In this document: positions 1 to 5,486 of the stretch, piece after piece
Layout: every line of letters starts with the position of its first letter
How positions within the stretch are numbered: the first letter of the stretch is position 1
Source of the DNA: Bacteroides sp.
GTDB lineage: Bacteria; Bacteroidota; Bacteroidia; Bacteroidales; Bacteroidaceae
Assembly (NCBI GenBank): GCA_019412865.1
Contig: DXOJ01000754.1
Coordinates: 1 to 5,486, forward strand
Length of the DNA: 5,486 bases
Reading direction: 5' to 3'
Made by a program: the position numbers and the translations under genes
The notes under the pieces: generated by a model
Seen by the model: only the letters and a program-made list of their open reading frames with translations
Told to the model about the DNA's origin: nothing
Databases searched by the model: none

Positions 1-30
1 GAAAAGGAGGTCGAATATACTTTCTTTTCG

Positions 31-38
31 TATTTTTG
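31..38 (+). promoter_or_regulatory. Probable Bacteroides -7 promoter box for dxs
   Basis: TATTTTTG fits the Bacteroides primary sigma factor -7 consensus TAnnTTTG and is followed by CAC, a common continuation. Transcription would begin around 43-46, leaving an untranslated leader of only about 12-15 bases before the dxs ATG at 58. No good TTTG -33 box is visible at the expected distance (about positions 6-12 read AGGAGGT), so the site rests on the -7 box alone. If real, it would drive the whole dxs-trkA-trkH operon. Confidence 0.5.
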
Positions 39-57
39 CACTAAATTTCCTAGAATC

Positions 58-1962
58 ATGAATAGTGAACCAACATATAACTTGTTAAACTCCATCAATT
101 ACCCCGAAGACCTACGTAAACTAACCGTAGAGCAACTGCCGGAAGTATGTGGTGAACTAAGACAAGACATTATTAAAGAACTCTGCTGCAACCCCGGACA
201 TTTCGCCGCCAGCCTGGGGACCGTGGAACTAACCGTAGCTCTGCACTACGTCTACAATACACCATACGACCGTATTGTATGGGACGTAGGACATCAGGCA
301 TACGGCCACAAAATTCTGACAGGACGCCGTGAAGCATTTTCCACAAACAGGAAACTCGGAGGAATCCGCCCTTTCCCGTCTCCGGAAGAAAGCGAATATG
401 ATACTTTCACGTGCGGACACGCTTCCAATTCTATTTCTGCCGCTCTTGGTATGGCTGTCGCAGCCGCCCGGAAAGGAGACGCCAAACGCCATGTAGTAGC
501 CATTATCGGCGACGGATCAATGAGTGGCGGACTGGCTTTTGAAGGACTGAACAACGCATCTGCCACGTCGAACAACCTGCTCATTATCCTGAATGACAAC
601 GATATGGCAATCGACCGCAGCGTAGGAGGCATGAAGCAGTATCTTTTCAACTTAACGACTTCCAACCGCTATAATCAGCTACGTTTCAAGCTCTCGCGTA
701 TGCTGTTCAAACTTGGCATTTTAAACGAAGAACGCCGCAAAGCGCTCATCCGTTTCGGAAATAGCCTGAAATCAATGGCGGCCCAGCAACAGAATATTTT
801 TGAAGGGATGAATATCCGTTACTTCGGTCCGATAGACGGACACGACGTAAAGAACCTGGCAAGAGTATTACGTGATATCAAAGATATGCAAGGACCTAAA
901 ATCCTGCACCTGCACACTATCAAAGGAAAAGGATTCGGTCCGGCAGAGAAACACGCTACCGAATGGCATGCTCCCGGCAAGTTCGATCCCGTCACTGGCG
1001 AACGTTTCATTGCCAACACCGAAGGAATGCCCCCGCTTTTCCAGGACGTATTCGGAAATACACTGGTGGAACTTGCCGAAGCCAACCCGAAGATTGTCGG
1101 TGTCACTCCCGCCATGCCCAGCGGCTGTTCGATGAATATACTAATGGAGAAAATGCCGAAACGCGCTTTCGATGTCGGCATTGCCGAAGGACATGCGGTT
1201 ACCTTCTCCGGAGGGATGGCAAAAGACGGACTGCAACCGTTCTGCAATATCTATTCTTCTTTTATGCAACGGGCGCATGATAATATCATCCACGACGTAG
1301 CGATTCAAAATCTTCCAGTTGTTTTGTGTCTCGACCGCGCCGGACTGGTTGGCGAAGACGGTCCTACTCATCACGGAGCTTTTGATATGGCATGTTTACG
1401 CCCGATCCCTAATCTGACTATCAGTTCCCCGATGGACGAACACGAATTACGTCGCCTGATGTATACGGCACAATTGCCGGACAAGGGACCGTTCGTGATC
1501 CGTTATCCCCGTGGACGCGGTGTACTGGTAGACTGGAAGTGTCCGCTGGAAGAAATTCCGGTAGGAAAAGGACGGAAACTGAAAGAGGGTAGCGACCTTG
1601 CAGTGATTACTATCGGACCGATAGGAAACGTAGCCGCCCGTGCCATCACCCGGGCAGAAGCAGATTTAGGTCTGTCCATCGCCCATTACGATTTACGATT
1701 CCTGAAACCGCTGGATGAAGAATTGTTGCATGAGGCAGGACGTAAATTCCAACGTATCCTGACCATCGAAGACGGAATTATCAAAGGCGGTATGGGTAGC
1801 GCTGTCCTCGAATTTATGGCAGACAACGAATACAAACCGACCGTGAAGCGTATCGGTATCCCTAATATATTTGTAGAACATGGGGCAGTTGCCGAACTAT
1901 ACCAACTGTGCGGCATGGATGAAGAAGGAATTCTGACTAAAATAAAAGAATTTATCAATTGA
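58..1962 (+). CDS. dxs: 1-deoxy-D-xylulose-5-phosphate synthase (Dxs)
   Basis: This thiamine-diphosphate enzyme condenses pyruvate and glyceraldehyde 3-phosphate to 1-deoxy-D-xylulose 5-phosphate with CO2 release. It is the first step of the MEP isoprenoid pathway and also supplies thiamine and pyridoxal phosphate synthesis; it is cytosolic. The 634 residues are full length for the family (E. coli is about 620). Visible motifs: NPGH with His48 (E. coli His49), the cofactor motif GDG 151-153 to NDN 179-181, DGHD 260-263, WHAPGKF with His304, catalytic Glu377 in FDVGIAE, and GEDGPTHHG with Asp434 and His438. Substrate-phosphate arginines are Arg405, Arg427 and Arg485 (YPRG). These align with E. 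coli at a constant offset of 7 from Glu370 onward. Domain order is TPP-binding (about 1-320), pyrimidine-binding (about 325-490) and C-terminal transketolase (about 500-634). Oddities: AEGHAV replaces the usual AEQHAV, and GHASNS replaces GHSSTS. ATG 58 is the first start codon in a frame open to the window edge, and it lies just after a promoter box. trkA follows after 1 bp. Confidence 0.96.
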   Translation: MNSEPTYNLLNSINYPEDLRKLTVEQLPEVCGELRQDIIKELCCNPGHFAASLGTVELTVALHYVYNTPYDRIVWDVGHQAYGHKILTGRREAFSTNRKLGGIRPFPSPEESEYDTFTCGHASNSISAALGMAVAAARKGDAKRHVVAIIGDGSMSGGLAFEGLNNASATSNNLLIILNDNDMAIDRSVGGMKQYLFNLTTSNRYNQLRFKLSRMLFKLGILNEERRKALIRFGNSLKSMAAQQQNIFEGMNIRYFGPIDGHDVKNLARVLRDIKDMQGPKILHLHTIKGKGFGPAEKHATEWHAPGKFDPVTGERFIANTEGMPPLFQDVFGNTLVELAEANPKIVGVTPAMPSGCSMNILMEKMPKRAFDVGIAEGHAVTFSGGMAKDGLQPFCNIYSSFMQRAHDNIIHDVAIQNLPVVLCLDRAGLVGEDGPTHHGAFDMACLRPIPNLTISSPMDEHELRRLMYTAQLPDKGPFVIRYPRGRGVLVDWKCPLEEIPVGKGRKLKEGSDLAVITIGPIGNVAARAITRAEADLGLSIAHYDLRFLKPLDEELLHEAGRKFQRILTIEDGIIKGGMGSAVLEFMADNEYKPTVKRIGIPNIFVEHGAVAELYQLCGMDEEGILTKIKEFIN

Positions 1963-1963
1963 C

Positions 1964-3304
1964 ATGAAGATTATTATTGCCGGTGCCGGCAACGTAGGCA
2001 CCCATTTGGCCAAACTGTTATCGCGCGAAAAGCAAGATATTATCTTGATGGATGATGACGAAGAGAAACTAAGTGCTCTTAGTGCCAACTTTGACTTGCT
2101 GACTGTTGCCGCTTCTCCTTCTTCCATCTCCGGATTGAAAGAAGTGGGCGTCAAAGAAGCCGATCTGTTCATCGCAGTCACACCGGACGAAAGCCGCAAC
2201 ATGACTGCCTGTATGCTGGCTACCAACCTGGGAGCCAAAAAGACAGTGGCGCGTATCGACAACTATGAATATCTTCTACCCAAAAATAAAGAGTTTTTCC
2301 AGAAGCTGGGAGTAGATTCTCTGATTTACCCGGAAATGCTGGCTGCTAAAGAAATCGTATCTTCCATGCGCATGAGCTGGGTACGCCAATGGTGGGAGTT
2401 CTGCGGAGGTTCGCTGGTTCTGATTGGTACGAAGATGCGCGAAAAGGCTGAAATCCTGAATATACCGCTGCATCAATTAGGCGGTCCCAACATTCCTTAC
2501 CACGTAGTGGCCATCAAACGCGGAACGGAAACGATTATCCCTCGCGGAGACGATGTTATTAAATTGCATGATATTGTTTATTTCACCACTACCCGCAAGT
2601 ACATTCCTTATATACGTAAGATAGCCGGCAAAGAAGACTATGCCGATGTACGCAATGTAATGATTATGGGAGGTAGCCGTATCGCAGTCCGTACCGCACA
2701 ATATGTACCGGACTATATGCAGGTGAAAATAGTGGATAATGACCTGAACCGTTGCAACCGTCTGACAGAGCTACTGGATGACAAAACAATGATTATCAAC
2801 GGAGACGGTCGCGACATGGATCTGCTTATTGAAGAAGGGCTAAAGAATACCGAAGCATTTGTAGCCCTGACCGGCAACTCGGAAACGAATATCCTTGCCT
2901 GTCTCGCCGCCAAACGCATGGGAGTGGAAAAGACGGTGGCAGAAGTGGAAAACATCGACTATATCGGTATGGCAGAGAGTCTCGACATCGGCACGGTTAT
3001 CAATAAAAAAATGATTGCTGCCAGCCATATCTACCAAATGATGCTGGACGCCGACGTGTCTAATGTGAAATGCCTGACTTTTGCCAATGCGGACGTTGCA
3101 GAATTCACCGTACCGGAAGGGGCCAAAATAACCAAACACCTGATTAAAGACCTGGGGCTCCCCAAAGGCACCACCATCGGAGGAATGATCCGTAACGGAG
3201 AAGGTATCCTGGTGACAGGTGATACACAAATCCGCCCCGGCGACCATGTAGTCGTATTCTGCCTAAGCATGATGATTAAAAAGATTGAGAAGTTCTTTAA
3301 CTAA
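1964..3304 (+). CDS. trkA: Trk system potassium uptake protein TrkA (two RCK domains)
   Basis: TrkA is the cytoplasmic peripheral subunit that forms a ring on the inner face of TrkH and controls K+ flow in response to bound nucleotide. The 446 residues give the standard tandem layout: Rossmann 1 (about 1-125), RCK_C 1 (about 145-215), Rossmann 2 (about 230-350) and RCK_C 2 (about 365-446). Rossmann 1 has an intact glycine motif, G7-A-G9-N-V-G12, with an acidic residue at the end of strand 2 (Asp30, followed by Asp31 and Asp32). It lacks the GNG/GDG-type loop usual after strand 3 and reads AASPSS at 49-54. Rossmann 2 shows the reverse: its glycine motif is degraded to GGSRIA (236-241), but GDGRD (280-284) is kept. 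Nucleotide binding may therefore be asymmetric (inference). The ATG sits one base after the dxs stop with no strong ribosome site, which suggests translational coupling. trkH follows after 20 bp. Identification is secure from the fold motifs, length and the trkH neighbour. Confidence 0.95.
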   Translation: MKIIIAGAGNVGTHLAKLLSREKQDIILMDDDEEKLSALSANFDLLTVAASPSSISGLKEVGVKEADLFIAVTPDESRNMTACMLATNLGAKKTVARIDNYEYLLPKNKEFFQKLGVDSLIYPEMLAAKEIVSSMRMSWVRQWWEFCGGSLVLIGTKMREKAEILNIPLHQLGGPNIPYHVVAIKRGTETIIPRGDDVIKLHDIVYFTTTRKYIPYIRKIAGKEDYADVRNVMIMGGSRIAVRTAQYVPDYMQVKIVDNDLNRCNRLTELLDDKTMIINGDGRDMDLLIEEGLKNTEAFVALTGNSETNILACLAAKRMGVEKTVAEVENIDYIGMAESLDIGTVINKKMIAASHIYQMMLDADVSNVKCLTFANADVAEFTVPEGAKITKHLIKDLGLPKGTTIGGMIRNGEGILVTGDTQIRPGDHVVVFCLSMMIKKIEKFFN

Positions 3305-3320
3305 GTATTAACAAATACTT
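3303..3320 (+). repeat. Inverted repeat / small hairpin at trkA-trkH junction
   Basis: AAGTATT (3303-3309) and AATACTT (3314-3320) are perfect 7-base complements separated by the four-base loop AACA. In RNA a flanking U3302-G3321 wobble pair could extend the stem to eight. The left arm includes the last two bases of the trkA stop codon, and the right arm ends four bases before the chosen trkH ATG at 3325. The stem has only one G-C pair, so it would be weak. It has no U-tract, so it is not an intrinsic terminator. A role in modulating trkH initiation or coupling is inference. Confidence 0.45.
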
Positions 3321-3324
3321 GTAT

Positions 3325-4776
3325 ATGATTAACTCGAAGATGATATTCCGGATTCTGGGTTTTCTGCTTCTGATAGAAACAGTTATGCTATTATGTTGTG
3401 GAGGTGTTTCTCTTTTTTATAAGGAGAATGACTTGCAGAGTTTTCTGGTTTCATCGGCTATTACCACTAGCATCGGTATTCTGTTGCTCGCCATCGGGAA
3501 AGACGCAGTGAAATCCCTGAATCGCCGTGATGGATATGTCATAGTCAGTGTAGCATGGGTCACCTTTTCCCTTTTCGGAATGTTACCTTATTATATAGGA
3601 GGGTATATCCCAAGTGTTACGGATGCATTTTTTGAAACGATGTCCGGGTTCAGCAGTACGGGTGCCACCATCTTGAATAATATAGAGTCAATGCCTCATG
3701 GAATACTTTTTTGGCGGGCTATGACGCAATGGATAGGCGGTTTGGGTATTGTATTTTTCACCATTGCCGTTCTGCCGATTTTCGGTGTGGGTGGGATTCA
3801 GGTGTTTGCAGCAGAAGCCAGCGGTCCTACTCATGACAAAGTGCATCCCCGTATTGGTATCACTGCCAAATGGATTTGGGGTATTTATGCCGGAATGACA
3901 GGGACATTGATTGTCTTATTAGTATTTGGAGGTATGAGTGTGTTTGACAGTATATGCCATGCTTTCACGACAACCAGCACTGGCGGATTTTCTACCAAAC
4001 AAGCAAGTATCGAATATTATCACTCACCCTATATAGATTATGTAATCTCTATTTTCATGTTTCTTTCGGGCATCAACTTCACGCTATTACTGTTGATGTT
4101 CAATGGAAAAATAAAGAAGTTCATTCATGATGCAGAGCTAAAGTTCTATTTCTGGTGTGTCTCTTTCTTTACTATATTTATTGCAGTCTGGCTTCATCAG
4201 ACTTCTTCTATGGAGATAGAAGAGGCGTTCCGTAAATCACTTTTCCAAGTGATTTCCTTGCAAACTTCTACGGGATTTGCCACAGCCGATTATATGCTTT
4301 GGCCTTCTATTCTTTGGGGATGCCTTGTAATAGTGATGATCATCGGAGCCTGTGCCGGCAGTACAACAGGAGGTATAAAATGTATTCGTATGGTTATCCT
4401 GTTTCAGGTTGTGAAAAACGAATTCAAACATATTCTTCACCCTAATGCCGTGCTCCCGGTGCGAGTTAACAAACAGGTTATTTCTCTTTCCATCCAGTCT
4501 ACAGTATTGGCCTTTACTTTTTTATATGCAGTCATCGCTATCATCAGCATACTTATCATGATGGGGCTGGGAGTCGGTTTTCTGGAATCAATCGGAACGG
4601 TTATCTCAAGTATGGGTAATATGGGACCGGGACTCGGTACATGCGGTCCGGCCTTCTCATGGAGTGAATTGCCTGATGCCGCCAAATGGCTGCTTTCTTT
4701 TTTAATGCTCTTGGGACGTTTGGAATTGTTTACAGTATTACTACTTTTCACTTCCGATTTCTGGAAAAAGAATTAA
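3325..4776 (+). CDS. trkH: Trk system potassium channel/transporter subunit TrkH
   Basis: TrkH is the inner-membrane K+-translocating subunit of the SKT superfamily, working with TrkA. From ATG 3325 the protein has 483 residues, the length I recall for E. coli TrkH. An in-frame TTG at 3319 would add two residues, but it lies inside the junction hairpin and ATG is preferred. Two N-terminal membrane segments (about 7-30 and 41-58) precede four helix-pore-helix repeats. The four pore loops are visible: FSSTGAT with Gly113, TTTSTGGF with Gly220, QTSTGFAT with Gly317, and SMGNMGPG with Gly434. The glycine-rich intramembrane loop of repeat 3 is GACAGSTTGGIK (341-352), which in this family acts as a gate. 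GRLELFT (464-470) is in the last helix; Arg465 fits the conserved basic residue facing the pore. No key element is missing. The gene looks more T-rich than dxs and trkA, partly as expected for a membrane protein. It most likely shares their transcript. Confidence 0.96.
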   Translation: MINSKMIFRILGFLLLIETVMLLCCGGVSLFYKENDLQSFLVSSAITTSIGILLLAIGKDAVKSLNRRDGYVIVSVAWVTFSLFGMLPYYIGGYIPSVTDAFFETMSGFSSTGATILNNIESMPHGILFWRAMTQWIGGLGIVFFTIAVLPIFGVGGIQVFAAEASGPTHDKVHPRIGITAKWIWGIYAGMTGTLIVLLVFGGMSVFDSICHAFTTTSTGGFSTKQASIEYYHSPYIDYVISIFMFLSGINFTLLLLMFNGKIKKFIHDAELKFYFWCVSFFTIFIAVWLHQTSSMEIEEAFRKSLFQVISLQTSTGFATADYMLWPSILWGCLVIVMIIGACAGSTTGGIKCIRMVILFQVVKNEFKHILHPNAVLPVRVNKQVISLSIQSTVLAFTFLYAVIAIISILIMMGLGVGFLESIGTVISSMGNMGPGLGTCGPAFSWSELPDAAKWLLSFLMLLGRLELFTVLLLFTSDFWKKN

Positions 4777-4927
4777 GAATTCACCAAGGGTAATCAAGTA
4801 TTAGTAGGTTATTACAACATTCTTTTTATTGCATCTTTTAACAAATGAAGATGGAGAAATTACCCCATTCTAAATGATATTTGTGAAACCATGCTGACTA
4901 AAAAATGAATCTAAAAGATATGGAGTT

Positions 4928-4941
4928 AAAAAAGCTTTTTT
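4928..4941. repeat. 14-bp A/T palindrome AAAAAAGCTTTTTT
   Basis: Six A, GC, six T form a perfect palindrome with no loop. It lies 11 bases upstream of the -33 box of the promoter at 4953-4986. As RNA it would make a negligible hairpin. As DNA, A- and T-tracts in this position could act as an upstream promoter element or a bent segment. That role is inference. Confidence 0.4.
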
Positions 4942-4952
4942 GCCATACGGAC

Positions 4953-4986
4953 TTTGCAAAAAGTATAAATATTAGTTCTATATTTG
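4953..4986 (+). promoter_or_regulatory. Bacteroides-type promoter for the small exported protein gene
   Basis: A TTTG -33 box (4953-4956) and a TATATTTG -7 box (4979-4986), matching TAnnTTTG, are separated by 22 bases, slightly longer than the usual 19-21. Transcription would start near 4991-4994, giving a leader of about 12-15 bases with an A/G-rich stretch (AAAAGAGAAAG) directly before the ATG at 5006. This is the best promoter in the window. Confidence 0.7.
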
Positions 4987-5005
4987 CAGCCGTTAAAAGA
5001 GAAAG

Positions 5006-5383
5006 ATGAAACAAAGCTTAAAATTCGGACTACTTTTAGTGTTGGCTTTGCTCATCCATTGTGCAACTAATGGAGCAATGGAAGATATGTGCAAAGTTTC
5101 CTCCCCGACTTATCGGCAGGAGAAATGCTATGTATCACAAGATCGTCCGATTCAGGATGCTTTGGAACGTCTTTATAATCTTTATACGACGCAAACCTGT
5201 GACATGAGTCATACAGACGTCGCACATGTTCCGACAGATAAAAGCATGTTTTTGTTAATCGCTTATTTCTGTGACCATTACAAACATCAAAGTCCACCTT
5301 ACCCTGTCTCATCCCATTCTCCTACATACTATTACGATCCTATCTCCTATTATATATATGGGTTGAGAAAGATTGTCATTTAG
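5006..5383 (+). CDS. Small exported or lipoprotein-like protein of unknown function
   Basis: I do not recognise a family with a known function. The 125-residue product begins with a typical export signal: basic residues Lys3 and Lys6, a hydrophobic core (about 7-17), then Cys19. LIHC at 16-19 is only a partial lipobox, because His at -1 is unusual, so cleavage by signal peptidase I around Ala20-Ala24 is also possible. The mature part has four further cysteines (29, 41, 65, 89), enough for disulfides in an extracytoplasmic protein. A probable amphipathic helix is at 48-60, and His residues cluster at 69, 74, 91 and 94. The C-terminus (97-118) is rich in Pro, Ser and Tyr, including YYY and YYIY, and ends in a basic-hydrophobic LRKIVI tail. 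The ATG was chosen because it follows a promoter and purine-rich leader at once and starts the signal peptide. The protein runs to a normal TAG and shows no sign of truncation. It appears monocistronic and unrelated to the trk operon. That it is a real gene is fairly likely, given the promoter and signal peptide. Confidence 0.75.
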   Translation: MKQSLKFGLLLVLALLIHCATNGAMEDMCKVSSPTYRQEKCYVSQDRPIQDALERLYNLYTTQTCDMSHTDVAHVPTDKSMFLLIAYFCDHYKHQSPPYPVSSHSPTYYYDPISYYIYGLRKIVI

Positions 5384-5486
5384 CCTACAGTACAGTAGAC
5401 TCTTTTGCTCGTCATTTATTACAGTTGGTTTTATTCTCCATAGGGCGAATAGACTAATTGTTTATTTCTATATAATATTCAATCTA
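5384..5486. other. AT-rich downstream region with no gene seen
   Basis: These 103 bases start with the short tandem TACAG TACAG (5386-5395), which overlaps a four-base inverted repeat CTAC/GTAG (5385-5388 and 5395-5398) followed by TCTTTTG. That is too weak to call a terminator. No promoter box, RNA gene or reading frame with support is visible before the window ends. Confidence 0.5.

Larger units (their letters stand above)
4777..5005. other. 229-bp AT-rich intergenic region after trkH
   Basis: No convincing gene lies here. The first part (4790-4816) can form only a weak, wobble-rich stem (GTAATC with GGTTAT) followed loosely by T-rich sequence, too poor to call a terminator for the trk operon. 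A 14-bp palindrome is at 4928-4941 and the promoter for the next gene is at 4953-4986. A 34-codon reading frame (4905-5009) overlaps that promoter and the next start codon and is probably fortuitous. Confidence 0.6.

Noticed and set aside
819..1247. Long reverse-strand frame inside dxs
   Set aside because: It lies wholly opposite a strongly conserved dxs coding sequence, has no promoter motif or recognisable domains, and is an antisense shadow.
3319..3321. TTG as the trkH start
   Set aside because: An ATG two codons later has the better start codon, avoids the hairpin arm and gives the usual TrkH N-terminus.
4790..4835. Possible intrinsic terminator after trkH
   Set aside because: The stem GTAATC/GGTTAT relies on G-U pairs and a long loop, and the T-run starts several bases beyond it, interrupted.
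4845..4877. Ten-codon frame starting at ATG 4845
   Set aside because: It is very short, with no promoter or ribosome site and no reason to think it is translated.
4875..4886. Second promoter-like GATATTTG near 4877
   Set aside because: It misses the first T of TAnnTTTG and has no TTTG box about 20 bases upstream.
4928..4941. AAAAAAGCTTTTTT read as a bidirectional terminator
   Set aside because: The palindrome has no loop and would leave only A-U pairs around AGCT, so it is unlikely to terminate transcription.
5067..5312. Reverse-strand frame opposite the exported-protein gene
   Set aside because: There is no promoter on that strand and no recognisable features; the forward gene has both a promoter and a signal peptide.
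5385..5407. Possible terminator after the small exported gene (CTAC/GTAG then TCTTTTG)
   Set aside because: A four-base stem with a broken T-run is too weak to support a call.

Overview
The window looks like a chromosomal piece of a Bacteroides-type gut bacterium (Bacteroidales). Two things point there. First, the two most convincing promoters carry the Bacteroides -7 motif TAnnTTTG, and starts lack strong Shine-Dalgarno sequences. Second, the three large proteins read like the Bacteroidales forms of their families. The species assignment is inference; no search was run.

Layout: bases 1-57 hold a probable promoter. Then come three co-directional genes: dxs (58-1962), which makes 1-deoxy-D-xylulose 5-phosphate; trkA (1964-3304), the cytoplasmic two-RCK regulatory subunit of a Trk potassium uptake system; and trkH (3325-4776), its membrane channel subunit. 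The gaps are 1 bp and 20 bp, so this looks like one operon. The trkA-trkH gap contains a small perfect inverted repeat that overlaps the trkA stop codon. A 229-bp intergenic region (4777-5005) follows, with an A/T palindrome and a good Bacteroides promoter at its distal end. That promoter drives a small 125-residue exported protein of unknown function (5006-5383). The last 103 bp are AT-rich and I see no gene in them.

How the genes work together: TrkA and TrkH are obligate partners, with TrkA binding nucleotides and gating the TrkH pore. Dxs starts the MEP isoprenoid pathway and also feeds thiamine and pyridoxal phosphate synthesis. It has no obvious biochemical link to potassium uptake, so the co-transcription is a genomic-context observation rather than an explained pathway. 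The small exported gene has its own promoter and looks like a separate unit.

Most of the window is ordinary core-genome content. I found no mobile elements, CRISPR arrays, RNA genes or convincing new multi-gene system. The items most worth a second look are the uncharacterised exported protein, the departures from consensus in the Dxs active-site motifs, the loss of glycines in the second TrkA Rossmann fold, and the hairpin at the trkA-trkH junction.
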